Shown here piece by piece: positions 36,619-46,856 of a DNA stretch of 64,000 nt. The position numbers and the translations under genes were made by a program. Numbering within the stretch: position 1 is the stretch's first letter; every line of letters starts with the position of its first letter. A model generated the notes under the pieces. It did not search any database and was not told where the DNA came from. It was given only the letters and a program-made list of their open reading frames with translations. Source of the stretch: Solimicrobium silvestre (GTDB lineage: Bacteria > Pseudomonadota > Gammaproteobacteria > Burkholderiales > Burkholderiaceae_D); contig NZ_PUGF01000006.1 of NCBI RefSeq assembly GCF_002976435.1, positions 1-64,000 on the forward strand. The letters are read 5' to 3'.

Positions 36619-38409
36619 ATGGGTCAATACATTGCACCAATGCGCGACATGCAATTCGTCTTACACGAGTTACTGCATGTTGAAGATGAGTTAAAACAAT
36701 TGCCGAAACATGCGGAAATTGATGCTGACATCATTAACCAAGTGTTAGAAGAAGGCGGCAAATTTACTTCGCAAGTATTGTTCCCATTGAATCACTCCGG
36801 CGACCGCGAAGGCTGCCACTACAATAAAGAAGATCAAAGCGTCACAACACCAAAAGGCTTTAAAGCAGCCTACGAACAATACGTTGCGGCAGGCTGGCCT
36901 GCATTGTCATGCGATCCTGAATTCGGCGGACAAGGTTTGCCATTGGTGATCAACAACTCGTTCTACGAGATGATGAACTCCTCCAACCAAGCCTGGACGA
37001 TGTACCCTGGTTTGTCGCACGGCGCTTACGAATGCATTCACCATCACGGCACGCCAGAACAACAAGCCCTGTACTTACCTAAGCTGATTTCCGGCGAATG
37101 GACAGGCACTATGTGCTTAACTGAATCGCACTGCGGTACAGATTTAGGTATGTTGCGCAGCAAAGCTGAACCACAAGCAGACGGCTCTTACAAAATTACC
37201 GGCAACAAGATTTTCATCTCAGCTGGCGAACACGACATGGCAAAAAACATCGTGCATTTAGTATTAGCACGTTTGCCTGGCGCACCAGAAGGCTCCAAAG
37301 GAATTTCCCTATTCATCACGCCAAAATATTTACCAAATGCAGATGGCACAGTCGGCGCACGTAATCCGATTACCTGCGGCGCGATTGAAGAAAAAATGGG
37401 TATCCACGGAAACTCAACCTGCCAGATGAATCTGGACGGCGCGACCGGTTGGTTAATCGGCGGCCCGAACAAAGGTTTGCAAGCGATGTTTGTGTTCATG
37501 AACGCAGCACGTTTAGGCGTTGGTATGCAAGGTTTGGGCATTACCGAAATCGCTTACCAAAACGCCTTGGTCTACGCCAAAGACCGGATTCAAATGCGTA
37601 GCTTATCGGGCGTAAAAGCTCCAGAAAAAGCCGCTGATCCTATCATCGTGCATCCTGATGTTCGTCGTATGTTGTTAACTGCAAAAGCCTATGCCGAAGG
37701 CGCACGTGCTTTCTGTTCTTACGTTGCGCTGCAATTGGATAAAGAACTGAATCATCCGGACGAAGAAGTGCGTAAAGATTGCGCAGATCAAGTCGCGTTG
37801 CTGACTCCGATCATTAAAGCCTTCATCACCGACAACGCCTGGATTTCTACTTCAGAGTGTTTGCAAGTATACGGAGGCCATGGCTTTATCGCTGAATGGG
37901 GCATGGAACAATACGTGCGCGATGCCCGTATTAACATGATTTACGAAGGCACTAACACCATCCAGTCATTAGACTTATTAGGTCGTAAAATTTTGATGGA
38001 TAACGGCGCAAAACTCCGTAAGTTTGGCGCGCAAGTACAAGCATTTGTAGAAGCTAACGGTACTGATGAAGCGATGAGCGAATTCATTACACCATTGGCT
38101 GATTTGGGCGACAAGGTCACTAAACTGACTATGGAAATCGGCATGAAAGCGTTCCAGAACCCAGATGAAGTTGGTGCAGCAGCAGTACCTTATTTGCGCG
38201 TAGTTGGCCACATGGTTTACGCTTACTTTTTTGCACAAATGGCTAAGATTGCTTTGGCCAAAGAAGATTCAGGCGATACTTTCTACAAAGCGAAACTGGC
38301 TACTGCCCGTTTTTACTTTGCGCGTTTGTTACCTGAGACAGCGACATTAATTCGTCAAGCCCGTTCTGGCTCGGCAAATCTGATGGCGCTTGACGCTGAT
38401 TTGTTTTAA
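36619..38409 (+). CDS. Acyl-CoA dehydrogenase (long, C-terminally extended type)
   Basis: 596-residue flavoprotein that introduces the trans-2 double bond into acyl-CoA, the first step of beta-oxidation. WTGTMCLTESHCGTDLGMLR binds FAD, and YVRDARINMIYEGTNTIQSL contains the catalytic Glu. The extra ~130 C-terminal residues (from ~460) are those of the DmdC-like/long acyl-CoA dehydrogenase group. AGGAGA precedes the ATG. Chain-length preference cannot be read from sequence. Confidence 0.93.
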   Translation: MGQYIAPMRDMQFVLHELLHVEDELKQLPKHAEIDADIINQVLEEGGKFTSQVLFPLNHSGDREGCHYNKEDQSVTTPKGFKAAYEQYVAAGWPALSCDPEFGGQGLPLVINNSFYEMMNSSNQAWTMYPGLSHGAYECIHHHGTPEQQALYLPKLISGEWTGTMCLTESHCGTDLGMLRSKAEPQADGSYKITGNKIFISAGEHDMAKNIVHLVLARLPGAPEGSKGISLFITPKYLPNADGTVGARNPITCGAIEEKMGIHGNSTCQMNLDGATGWLIGGPNKGLQAMFVFMNAARLGVGMQGLGITEIAYQNALVYAKDRIQMRSLSGVKAPEKAADPIIVHPDVRRMLLTAKAYAEGARAFCSYVALQLDKELNHPDEEVRKDCADQVALLTPIIKAFITDNAWISTSECLQVYGGHGFIAEWGMEQYVRDARINMIYEGTNTIQSLDLLGRKILMDNGAKLRKFGAQVQAFVEANGTDEAMSEFITPLADLGDKVTKLTMEIGMKAFQNPDEVGAAAVPYLRVVGHMVYAYFFAQMAKIALAKEDSGDTFYKAKLATARFYFARLLPETATLIRQARSGSANLMALDADLF

Positions 38410-38415
38410 TTAAGA

Positions 38416-38449
38416 TGAAGGGCGTTTTGCAGTGCTAAAGCGCCCTTCA
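38416..38449 (+). terminator. Hairpin between acyl-CoA dehydrogenase and fused dehydrogenase/hydratase genes
   Basis: TGAAGGGCG and CGCCCTTCA form a perfect 9-bp stem with a 16-base loop and no T-run. It is more likely an mRNA-stabilising or attenuating hairpin inside the operon than a full terminator. Confidence 0.5.
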
Positions 38450-38484
38450 ATCATTACAAACTTGAAGTTTTGATGAGGCTAAAA

Positions 38485-40875
38485 ATGACTAATTTCATAG
38501 TAAAAAAAGTCGCCGTTTTAGGCGCAGGGGTAATGGGTGCACAAATTGCTGCACATTGCGTTAATGCCAAAGTACCTGTCGTATTATTTGATTTGCCAGC
38601 TAAAGAAGGCCCTAAAAATGGCATCGTGTTACGCGCCATTGAAAACCTGAAAAAACTCAATCCAGCTCCGCTCGGTAATAAAGACGACGCAGCTTACATT
38701 GAAGTCGCCAACTACGAAGACAACCTGGAATTATTAGCCGGTTGCGACCTGATTATTGAAGCAATTGCTGAACGTATGGATTGGAAACACGATCTGTACA
38801 AAAAAGTAGCGCCGCACATTGCACCAAACGCGATTTTCGCTTCGAACACTTCCGGCTTGTCGATCACCGCTTTGTCAGAAGGCTTTGATGCGGAATTAAA
38901 AGCCCGTTTCTGCGGCGTGCATTTCTTCAACCCACCGCGCTACATGCACTTGGTTGAGTTAATTCCAACCGTAACCACCGCGCCAGCGATTATCGATCAG
39001 TTAGAAGGTTTCCTGACGACGACATTAGGTAAGGGCGTAGTTCGCGCGAAAGACACACCTAACTTCATCGCTAACCGTGTTGGTATTTTCGGTATGTTAG
39101 CCACCATGTACGAAGCTGAAAAATTTGGGCTTTCCGTGGACGTGGTCGATGATTTAACCGGCAAAAAATTGGGTCGCGCTTCATCAGGTACATTCCGTAC
39201 TGCTGACGTGGTTGGTTTGGACACAATGGGTCATGTTATCAAGACCATGCAAGACACCTTGCAAGACGATCCATTCTTCTCCGTCTACAAAACACCTGAA
39301 GTCCTGACTAAATTGATCGCCGCTGGCGCATTAGGTCAAAAATCCGGTGCCGGTTTCTACAAAAAAGTTGGTAAAGATATTCAGCGTTTAGATTTCGCTA
39401 CAGCACAGTACGTGACTGGCGGCGCTAAGGCCGATGATTTGGTTGGTCGGATTTTAAAAGAAAAAGATCCTGTCAAAAAAATGAAATCGTTACGTGAATC
39501 AACGAATCCACAAGCACAATTCTTGTGGGCGATTTTCCGTGATGCTTTCCATTACATTGCCGTTCATCTCGACACTGTGGCAGACAATGCACGTGACATC
39601 GATTTCGCAATGCGTTGGGGCTTTGGCTGGCAAGTCGGTCCATTTGAAACATGGCAGGCTTCTGGCTGGCAGCAAGTGGCTGGTTGGGTAAAAGAAGATA
39701 TCGACGCAGGCAAAGCTATTTGCTCAGCACCATTACCAGCTTGGGTATTTGAAGGTGAGCGTACAGGCGTTCATACCGCTGAAGGTTCATGGTCAGCAAC
39801 CAGCAAAACCTATGTACCGCGTTCTACTTTGCCGGTATATCAACGTCAGGCTTTCCGCGCCACCGTTTTGGGTGAAGGCGCTGCAACGGGCACAACAGCT
39901 GGCACGACATTCTTTGAAGACGATTCAGTACGCATCTGGCATCAGAATGACGATGTATTGATTTTCTCGATGAAAACCAAAATGCACGTCATTGGCCCAG
40001 GAGTTATCGCCGGTATGGAAATGGCCTTGGCTGAAGCTGAGAAAAATTTCAAAGGTTTAGTAATCTGGTCAGCCGATGCAGCCGAAGGCGGCGCGTTCTC
40101 AGCCGGTGCCGATTTGCAATCGATGTTGCCATTGTTTATGTCGGGCGGCGTAAAAGCAATTGAACCGATGGTCGCCAAACTGCAACAAGCTCACATGGCA
40201 TTGAAATACGCTAACGTGCCAGTAGTAGCAGCGGTTGCCGGTTTAGCTTTAGGTGGCGGTTGTGAATTGATGATGCACACAGCAAAACGCGTTGCTAGCA
40301 TTGAATCCTACATTGGTCTGGTTGAAGTCGGTGTTGGCTTGATACCTGCCGGTGGTGGTTTGAAAGAAGCCGCAGTTCGTGCCGCAGCCGATGCTAAAGG
40401 TACAGACTTACTGCAATTCCTGAAAAACTACTTCACCAATGCAGCGACTGCCGCCGTATCCAAATCAGCGTTAGAAGCTAAAAAAATGGGTTACCTGTCT
40501 GCTGACGACGTGATTGTATTTAATCCGTATGAATTGCTGCACGTAGCGAAAGTAGAAGCCCGCGCCATGTTTGACGCCGGTTATCGCGCTCCACTGAAAG
40601 CGCAAATCCCGGTCGGCGGACGTTACAGTATGGCGACCATTACGGCGCAATTAGTTAACATGCGCGACGGTGGTTTTATCTCGGCACATGACTACAAACT
40701 CGGCGCCATGATTGCAGAAATCGTCTCTGGCGGCGAAATTGAAAATGGCAGCATCGTGAATGAACAATGGTTGCTGGATTTAGAACGCAAAGCCTTTATG
40801 GAATTGCTGAACCATCCAAAAACGCAGGAACGTATCATGGGTATGATGCAGACCGGCAAACCAGTTCGTAACTAA
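38485..40875 (+). CDS. 3-hydroxyacyl-CoA dehydrogenase / enoyl-CoA hydratase fusion
   Basis: 796-residue bifunctional beta-oxidation enzyme, FadN/FadB-like in content with the dehydrogenase first. VAVLGAGVMGAQIAAHCVNA binds NAD; SNTSGLSITALSE and GVHFFNPPRYMHLVELIPT follow in the dehydrogenase domain (to ~residue 400). The enoyl-CoA hydratase domain is near residues 490-700, with GGAFSAGADLQSM and VVAAVAGLALGGGCELMMHT as oxyanion-hole segments. GAGG lies before the ATG of MTNFIVKK, so that start is chosen over two upstream ones. Confidence 0.92.
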   Translation: MTNFIVKKVAVLGAGVMGAQIAAHCVNAKVPVVLFDLPAKEGPKNGIVLRAIENLKKLNPAPLGNKDDAAYIEVANYEDNLELLAGCDLIIEAIAERMDWKHDLYKKVAPHIAPNAIFASNTSGLSITALSEGFDAELKARFCGVHFFNPPRYMHLVELIPTVTTAPAIIDQLEGFLTTTLGKGVVRAKDTPNFIANRVGIFGMLATMYEAEKFGLSVDVVDDLTGKKLGRASSGTFRTADVVGLDTMGHVIKTMQDTLQDDPFFSVYKTPEVLTKLIAAGALGQKSGAGFYKKVGKDIQRLDFATAQYVTGGAKADDLVGRILKEKDPVKKMKSLRESTNPQAQFLWAIFRDAFHYIAVHLDTVADNARDIDFAMRWGFGWQVGPFETWQASGWQQVAGWVKEDIDAGKAICSAPLPAWVFEGERTGVHTAEGSWSATSKTYVPRSTLPVYQRQAFRATVLGEGAATGTTAGTTFFEDDSVRIWHQNDDVLIFSMKTKMHVIGPGVIAGMEMALAEAEKNFKGLVIWSADAAEGGAFSAGADLQSMLPLFMSGGVKAIEPMVAKLQQAHMALKYANVPVVAAVAGLALGGGCELMMHTAKRVASIESYIGLVEVGVGLIPAGGGLKEAAVRAAADAKGTDLLQFLKNYFTNAATAAVSKSALEAKKMGYLSADDVIVFNPYELLHVAKVEARAMFDAGYRAPLKAQIPVGGRYSMATITAQLVNMRDGGFISAHDYKLGAMIAEIVSGGEIENGSIVNEQWLLDLERKAFMELLNHPKTQERIMGMMQTGKPVRN

Positions 40876-40903
40876 GCTAAGCCACTAATCGGAGCAATGA
40901 AAA

Positions 40904-42100
40904 ATGACTAAACAACTTCAAGACGCTTACATCGTCGCTGCCACCCGCACCCCAATTGGCAAATCTGGTCGCGGCATGTTCAAAAATACTCGTCCAGATG
41001 ATTTGCTGGTACGGGTACTGCAATCCGCTTTGGCACAAGTGCCGAATCTGGATCCTAAATTAATCGAAGACGCTATCGTCGGCTGTTCTTTCCCAGAAGC
41101 CGAACAAGGTAGCAACCTGGCCCGTATGGCCGTGTTGCTGGCTGGCTTGCCACAAACAGTGGGCGGCGTAACGATTAACCGCTTCTGCGCTTCCGGCATT
41201 ACTGCGGTAGCGATGGCAGCTGACCGGATTCGCGTTGGCCAAGCCGACGTGATGATTGCTGCTGGTGCAGAATCGATGTCGATGGTCCCGATGATGGGTC
41301 ACCATCCTTCCATCAATATGGGTGTTTTCAAAGATGAAAACATTGGCATGGCCTACGGTATGGGTTTAACTGCTGAAAAAGTAGCGCAGCAATGGAAAGT
41401 ATCGCGTGAAGATCAAGATGCGTTTGCCCTGCAATCACATCAACGCGCGATTGCTGCCCAAAATGCTGGTTATTTTGATGCAGAAACTACGTCAGTAGAA
41501 ATCATCGAACGCATCCCGAATTTTGCAACTGGTCAAATCGAATTAAAAACACGTACCGTCAATCGCGATGAAGGTGCACGCCCAGATACATCATTAGAAG
41601 GTCTGGCGAAACTGAAAGCCGTATTCGCAGCAAAGGGTACTGTTACCGCGGGCAATAGCTCACAAACGTCAGACGGCGCAGGCGCATTAATTTTGGTCAG
41701 CGAAAAAATCCTGAAGCAATTCAACCTGACTCCGTTGGCACGTTTTGCGTCCTTCGCAGTACGTGGCGTACCACCGGAGATCATGGGTATCGGCCCTAAA
41801 GAAGCCATCCCTGCCGCTTGCCGCGCAGCGGGTATTACCCAAGATCAAATCGACTGGTTTGAATTGAACGAAGCCTTTGCAGCACAATCGTTAGCGGTAG
41901 TAAGAGATTTAGGCTTAGATCCGGCCAAGGTCAATCCAATGGGCGGCGCAATCGCATTAGGCCACCCACTTGGCGCAACCGGCGCAATTCGTTCCGCCAC
42001 CGCCATCCACGCTATGCATCGTAACAACCTGAAATACAGTATGGTAACGATGTGCGTTGGTACCGGTATGGGCGCCGCTGGTATTTTTGAGCGTATGTAA
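40904..42100 (+). CDS. fadA: Acetyl-CoA C-acyltransferase (3-ketoacyl-CoA thiolase)
   Basis: 398-residue thiolase that cleaves 3-ketoacyl-CoA to acetyl-CoA and a shortened acyl-CoA, the last step of the spiral. VTINRFCASGITAVAMAADR holds the nucleophilic Cys (near residue 92), GGAIALGHPLGATGAI the catalytic His, and CVGTGMGAAGIFE the second Cys. It is 28 bases after the fused dehydrogenase/hydratase gene with GGAG before the start, so both subunits of the trifunctional complex are co-expressed. Confidence 0.94.
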   Translation: MTKQLQDAYIVAATRTPIGKSGRGMFKNTRPDDLLVRVLQSALAQVPNLDPKLIEDAIVGCSFPEAEQGSNLARMAVLLAGLPQTVGGVTINRFCASGITAVAMAADRIRVGQADVMIAAGAESMSMVPMMGHHPSINMGVFKDENIGMAYGMGLTAEKVAQQWKVSREDQDAFALQSHQRAIAAQNAGYFDAETTSVEIIERIPNFATGQIELKTRTVNRDEGARPDTSLEGLAKLKAVFAAKGTVTAGNSSQTSDGAGALILVSEKILKQFNLTPLARFASFAVRGVPPEIMGIGPKEAIPAACRAAGITQDQIDWFELNEAFAAQSLAVVRDLGLDPAKVNPMGGAIALGHPLGATGAIRSATAIHAMHRNNLKYSMVTMCVGTGMGAAGIFERM

Positions 42101-42110
42101 TAAGTAGAAT

Positions 42111-42140
42111 AAAATAAGCCGCCTTGCGCGGCTTATTTTT
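42111..42140 (+). terminator. Intrinsic terminator after the thiolase gene
   Basis: AAAATAAGCCGC and GCGGCTTATTTT form a 12-bp stem with a five-base loop, ending in a T-run. It separates the thiolase gene from the enoyl-CoA hydratase gene, which may be read by partial read-through. Confidence 0.85.
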
Positions 42141-42183
42141 TATGGCCATTCACAACAAATTGAAGCAAACAAAGGAACTGCAA

Positions 42184-42963
42184 ATGGATATTCTAACTAA
42201 CAAAGAAAACAGCATACTCACCATCACCTTTAATCGCCCAGAAAAAAAGAATGCGATCACCGGTGCCATGTATCAAACCATGGCTGACGCACTACGCGCC
42301 GCCGAAACCGATAACGAAGTACGCGTTATATTACTCACCGGATCAGATAGCATTTTCACTGCTGGAAATGACCTGGAAGACTTTATGAAAAACGCCGCGC
42401 AATTTGTCAGCGGTGATGCGGAAAATACCCCAGTGGTTCAATTCATGCGCGCCTTAAGCAGTGCACAAAAACCAGTGATTGCCGCCGTAGCAGGCTTAGG
42501 CGTCGGCATCGGCACCACCCTGTTAATGCATTGCGATTTAGTATATTTGGCCGATAACGCCAAACTCACTATGCCATTTTCTCAACTCGGTTTATGCCCT
42601 GAATTCTCTTCCAGTATCCTGCTACAAAAAATTGCCGGCTACCATCGCGCAGCCGAAAAACTCATGCTAGGCGAAGCATTTAGTGCGCAAGAAGCGTTGG
42701 AAATGGGCATGGCAAACAAGGTCGTTCCAGCCGCAGAATTGTTAGCCTACGCCAACCAGCAAGCCAGCAAGTTAGTCGCCCTGCCAGCTGCGTCATTACG
42801 TGCCACTAAACGCTTGATGAAAGCTAGCCAAACCAGTTTAGTCAATGAAGTGATGCAAGGCGAATTGCAGCAATTTGGGAAGATGTTGAATGGACCGGAA
42901 GCCAAAGAAGCGTTTATGGCCTTCTTCCAAAAACGTAAGCCGGATTTTAGCCAGTTTTCTTGA
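42184..42963 (+). CDS. Enoyl-CoA hydratase/isomerase family protein
   Basis: 259-residue crotonase-fold enzyme. ILTITFNRPEKKNAITGAMY, ILLTGSDSIFTAGNDLEDF and VIAAVAGLGVGIGTTLLMHC are the core motifs and form the oxyanion hole. It could hydrate enoyl-CoA or isomerise double bonds of unsaturated fatty acids. AAAGGAACTG precedes the chosen ATG; an upstream start would read through the terminator. It is the last gene of the beta-oxidation group. Confidence 0.9.
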   Translation: MDILTNKENSILTITFNRPEKKNAITGAMYQTMADALRAAETDNEVRVILLTGSDSIFTAGNDLEDFMKNAAQFVSGDAENTPVVQFMRALSSAQKPVIAAVAGLGVGIGTTLLMHCDLVYLADNAKLTMPFSQLGLCPEFSSSILLQKIAGYHRAAEKLMLGEAFSAQEALEMGMANKVVPAAELLAYANQQASKLVALPAASLRATKRLMKASQTSLVNEVMQGELQQFGKMLNGPEAKEAFMAFFQKRKPDFSQFS

Positions 42964-42987
42964 ATTGAACTGAGCAGTTGTTACTAA

Positions 42988-43017
42988 ACATAGCCGGTCA
43001 CAATTGACCGGCTATGT
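42988..43017. terminator. Hairpin between convergent hydratase and miaA genes
   Basis: ACATAGCCGGTCA and TGACCGGCTATGT form a perfect 13-bp stem with a CAAT loop. There is no clear T-run. Its position between convergent genes suggests a bidirectional terminator. The remaining ~250 bases up to miaA hold no recognisable gene. Confidence 0.6.
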
Positions 43018-43265
43018 TACGTTCAAATGCTGCTTACGTGCGCCGAAGCTGCGTGAATCCTGCAAACTCCCATTCCCTCAGGGCCATGAACAAACCCGTG
43101 CCACGCTTCTGACTTAACGGTGCTGCAGCAGATTCTTCGTGCAGGCTCGCCAATTTACTGCGCAACTCAAGCTGGAATTGCGACGGGAAAACAAATGGAC
43201 GCGTAAAATTTTTCAAAAAATAGGAGGGTGTATTTTAAATACTGCTCAAAAAGACGAATTTCTCC

Positions 43266-44207
43266 CTATTTACTCCGATAATTCCATCGCTCCAACTGCT
43301 GCAACATCGTCTGAATCACATCCGGCTGCAAACAATCCAGCACGATCCGTTCTGGCATAGAGCGTAGCCAAGTGAGTTGGCGTTTAGCCAGTTGTCGGGT
43401 GGCGATGATGCCACGTTCGCGTAACTCGGCCAAATCATATACACCATCCAAATACTCCCACGCTTGCCGATAACCGACGCAGCGCATCGACGGCATGTTT
43501 AAATTCAAATCTCCGCGTGCGCGTAATGCGCATACTTCGTCTAGAAAGCCTTGCTGCAACATCACATCAAAACGCTGCGCTATGCGTTGATGCAAAACGC
43601 TACGCTCGCTCGGCTCCAATGAAAATGCATGAATATTCAATGGCGGTTCAATCGTAGTTTGTTGCGCAAAAAGAGTAGATAAAGGCTGACCAGTAAGTTC
43701 AATAACTTCTAACGCACGCTGGATGCGCTGAGTATCGCCAGGCGGCAATCTGGTTGCCGTGATCGGATCTAACAACGCTAATCTAGCGTGCAGACTTTGC
43801 ACGCCATTCGCAGCGATTTCTGCATCTAATCTGGCTCGAATTTCCAGATTGGCGGGAGGTAAATCACCCAAGCCATTCATCAATACTTTGAAATACATCA
43901 TGGTGCCGCCAACTAATAATGGCACGTTGCCGCGCGCGCTTATTTGCTGCACTAATTCCATCACATCGGTTTGAAATTGGGCGACCGAATAGGCTTCGGC
44001 CGGATCAATAATGTCGATTAAATGATGCGGCACGGCGGCCAGTTCAGCGGCACTCGGCTTGGCGGAACCGATGTCCATCTGGCGGTATATCAGCGCTGAA
44101 TCAACCGAAATAATTTCACACGGCAGATGTTGCGCCAACGCCAATGCGGCAGCGGTTTTTCCTGAGGCGGTTGGCCCCATGATGGCGATAACGTTAGGAG
44201 TCATCAT
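43266..44207 (-). CDS. miaA: tRNA dimethylallyltransferase
   Basis: 313-residue enzyme that adds a dimethylallyl group to A37 of tRNAs reading UNN codons. [18 protein letters not shown] is the P-loop, [19 protein letters not shown] the conserved DSxxxY region, and [11 protein letters not shown] and [16 protein letters not shown] are further signatures. Its start overlaps the mutL stop by four bases, the normal mutL-miaA coupling. Confidence 0.97.
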   Translation of the reverse strand: MMTPNVIAIMGPTASGKTAAALALAQHLPCEIISVDSALIYRQMDIGSAKPSAAELAAVPHHLIDIIDPAEAYSVAQFQTDVMELVQQISARGNVPLLVGGTMMYFKVLMNGLGDLPPANLEIRARLDAEIAANGVQSLHARLALLDPITATRLPPGDTQRIQRALEVIELTGQPLSTLFAQQTTIEPPLNIHAFSLEPSERSVLHQRIAQRFDVMLQQGFLDEVCALRARGDLNLNMPSMRCVGYRQAWEYLDGVYDLAELRERGIIATRQLAKRQLTWLRSMPERIVLDCLQPDVIQTMLQQLERWNYRSK

Positions 44208-46063
44208 TGACCGCGCAAAAATAATTTATCTAAATCGCCCAGTGCCAATTGCACCCAGGTTGGCCGGCCATGATTGCATTGGTCGGCCCGTTCGGTGTGT
44301 TCCATTTGGCGTAACAAGGCGTTCATTTCTACGGTAGTTAAACTGCGATTGGCCCTCACTGCGCTATGGCAAGCCAAAGTGCCGAGCATTTCATTACGTC
44401 GCTCAAGCAGCACCCGCGACGCACCGAATTCGCCGACATCACGCAGTACATCACGCGCTAACGATTCGGCATCGGCGTTTTTTAACAGACTAGGAATGGC
44501 ACGCACCGCTAAGGTGGTGGGCGACAATACCGCCATTTCAAACCCCAATGAACGTAATACATCTTGCTGCTCTTCGACCACGCTAACAGCTTGTGGGTCG
44601 GCATAAAAAGTTACGGGTATTAGTAAATTTTGCACCGTCATTGCACCTTCGTCCAAGGCATTTTTTAATTGCTCATACAAAATTCGTTCATGCGCGGCAT
44701 GCATATCGACCAACACCATACCGCGACTATTTTGCGCTAAAACAAAAATACCGTGCAATTGCGCCAACGCAAAACCAAGCGGAAATTCATCTGTGTCAGT
44801 CTCTGGTTTTATTGTTGTGAACTGGCTTAAATTAGTGAGCCCTACGTTCGTGTTTTGGTACGGTGTTGGTGTTGTATCAGGTGCTGTAAATAAAGCTCCA
44901 TATGTCGCCGTGGATTGTGCTACGCCATAACCATTTGAACGTTGAAATAAAGCCTGTTGCGATTGCCCATCAGGGCGCCATGCATTGGCAGAAGTTGTTG
45001 GAATAGGTTGATTAGCATCATATAAAACCGCCGCTGGCAACGGCGCTGGTGCAGTCCCGAAGGCAGTCGCCGAAGTATGCGACAACGCTGCTTGCACCGC
45101 ATGAAACACAAACTGATGCACGGCGCGGCCATCTCTAAACCGCACTTCAATTTTTGAGGGATGTACATTCACATCGACCAACGATGGATCAAGCTGCAAA
45201 GCCAGCACATAACTCGGATAACGGTCGCCGTGCAGGACGTCTTGATACGCCGCACGCACTGCATGCGTCAACAATTTATCACGTACAAAACGGCCATTTA
45301 CATAAAAAAACTGTGCATCCGCGCGGGCTTTGGAAGCAGTCGGCAAACCGGCAAAACCATGCAGGCGCAACGGGCCGGCGGAATGATCTATCGCCAATCG
45401 TGCTTCGGCAAATTCAGCGCCCATAATATGTGCGCTGCGTTTATCCATGCTGGCGATATTCCAGTGATCTACGGTTTTACCATTGTGGGTTAAGGTAAAT
45501 GTTACGTCGGGTCGCGCTAGGGCCAAACGGCGCACCACATCGGCACAATGACCAAATTCGGTCTGATCGGTTTTTAAAAATTTACGTCGCGCCGGCGTGT
45601 TGTAGTACAGCTCTTGCACATCAACTGTGGTGCCCGGCGCGCCGGAAGTTGGGCTCACTACGCCGTTTTCAATTTGAAATGCATGTTCTGCGTCCGCCGT
45701 ACGCGAACTCATCATGAATTGCGACACTGAGGCAATCGAGGCTAAGGCTTCGCCACGGAACCCGAGTGTAGCGACATTTTCTAAATCCGTGAGCGAGGCA
45801 ATTTTTGAGGTCGCATGGCGCGCCACAGCTAATGGCAACTGTTCAGGTGCAATCCCACGGCCATTATCGGTAATTGCAATCCGCTTAACGCCGCCTTGAT
45901 CCAAGCGTACCGTAATTTGGGTAGCACCGGCATCCAGCGCATTTTCCAATAATTCTTTAACAACTGCGGAAGGACGTTCCACCACTTCGCCAGCGGCGAT
46001 TTGGGAGATTAAATTGTCAGGCAAAGCCTGAATTGGGCGAATTTGGGAGTGTGATTGCGTCAT
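44204..46063 (-). CDS. mutL: DNA mismatch repair protein MutL
   Basis: 619-residue GHKL ATPase that links MutS recognition to MutH/UvrD or nuclease action. The N-terminal ATPase has [30 protein letters not shown] and [18 protein letters not shown] low-complexity linker rich in Gln, Thr and Asn (about residues 340-430) leads to a C-terminal dimerisation domain with [14 protein letters not shown] and [12 protein letters not shown]. The length is normal for the family. Confidence 0.97.
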   Translation of the reverse strand: MTQSHSQIRPIQALPDNLISQIAAGEVVERPSAVVKELLENALDAGATQITVRLDQGGVKRIAITDNGRGIAPEQLPLAVARHATSKIASLTDLENVATLGFRGEALASIASVSQFMMSSRTADAEHAFQIENGVVSPTSGAPGTTVDVQELYYNTPARRKFLKTDQTEFGHCADVVRRLALARPDVTFTLTHNGKTVDHWNIASMDKRSAHIMGAEFAEARLAIDHSAGPLRLHGFAGLPTASKARADAQFFYVNGRFVRDKLLTHAVRAAYQDVLHGDRYPSYVLALQLDPSLVDVNVHPSKIEVRFRDGRAVHQFVFHAVQAALSHTSATAFGTAPAPLPAAVLYDANQPIPTTSANAWRPDGQSQQALFQRSNGYGVAQSTATYGALFTAPDTTPTPYQNTNVGLTNLSQFTTIKPETDTDEFPLGFALAQLHGIFVLAQNSRGMVLVDMHAAHERILYEQLKNALDEGAMTVQNLLIPVTFYADPQAVSVVEEQQDVLRSLGFEMAVLSPTTLAVRAIPSLLKNADAESLARDVLRDVGEFGASRVLLERRNEMLGTLACHSAVRANRSLTTVEMNALLRQMEHTERADQCNHGRPTWVQLALGDLDKLFLRGQ

Positions 46064-46145
46064 AGAGCAGAATTATAAATCGTATTATTAATTGTAAATT
46101 GCGAATCTTAGATAGTGTATGATTTCGGCTCCACAAAGGAGAACT

Positions 46146-46790
46146 ATGGATTTCATGCAATTTTTCAACATGATTTTACATGTTGACAAGACTCTAGGCC
46201 TATTCATCGCACAATATGGCACATTAATCTATGTCATTTTGTTTGCCATTGTTTTTTGCGAAACGGGGTTAATCGTTTTGCCATTTTTACCGGGCGATTC
46301 GCTGTTATTTATCGCTGGTACTTTTTGTGCTACAGGGGCTATAGATCCCTGGTTATTATGCGTATTGTTAATTACCGCAGCGATATTGGGAAACACCGTT
46401 AATTACTGGGTCGGAAGTGCTATCGGACATAAAGTATATGAGCGCGATTACGCCTGGCTAGATAAAGACGCACTGAAAAAAACCCATTCCTTTTATGAAA
46501 AACACGGTGGTAAAACTATCGTATTGGCGCGGTTTATTCCTATCGTCCGAACTTTCGCACCATTTGTAGCAGGTGTGTCAGACATGACGCACAAAAACTT
46601 CCAGATTTTTAATGTGATCGGCGCTGTTATATGGGTCGTCTTATTAGTCATGGCAGGCTTCTTTTTAGGGGACATCCCAATCTTGCGCGACCATTTAAAT
46701 ACTGTAGTCTTAATCGGCGTAGGTGCTGCAGTGGTGCCATTATTACTTGGTGCTGCCTGGAAGTTATTTAAGAACTTAACAGCAAATTAA
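46146..46790 (+). CDS. DedA family membrane protein
   Basis: 214-residue inner-membrane protein of the DedA/SNARE-associated family, thought to move polyprenyl-phosphate or phospholipids across the membrane. VLPFLPGDSLLFIAGTF holds the conserved acidic motif, and VLARFIPIVRTFAPFVAGVS the two conserved Arg. About four to five hydrophobic segments. AAAGGAGAAC precedes the ATG of MDFMQFF. Confidence 0.92.
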   Translation: MDFMQFFNMILHVDKTLGLFIAQYGTLIYVILFAIVFCETGLIVLPFLPGDSLLFIAGTFCATGAIDPWLLCVLLITAAILGNTVNYWVGSAIGHKVYERDYAWLDKDALKKTHSFYEKHGGKTIVLARFIPIVRTFAPFVAGVSDMTHKNFQIFNVIGAVIWVVLLVMAGFFLGDIPILRDHLNTVVLIGVGAAVVPLLLGAAWKLFKNLTAN

Positions 46791-46796
46791 TAAATA

Positions 46797-46829
46797 CATG
46801 GGGCGGCCACCCTTTGTGACCGCCCCATG
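46797..46829. terminator. Bidirectional hairpin between dedA and the poly-Gln lipoprotein gene
   Basis: CATGGGGCGG and CCGCCCCATG form a 10-bp stem that extends by CAC/GTG after one mismatch. There is no T-run. The genes on both sides converge on it. Confidence 0.6.
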
Positions 46830-46856
46830 CACCGTACGACACAGCTTTAATTCAAA

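Noticed and set aside
43034-43216. 60-codon minus-strand frame between the hydratase gene and miaA
   Set aside because: No ribosome binding site, signal or motif; overlapping frames on both strands suggest chance.
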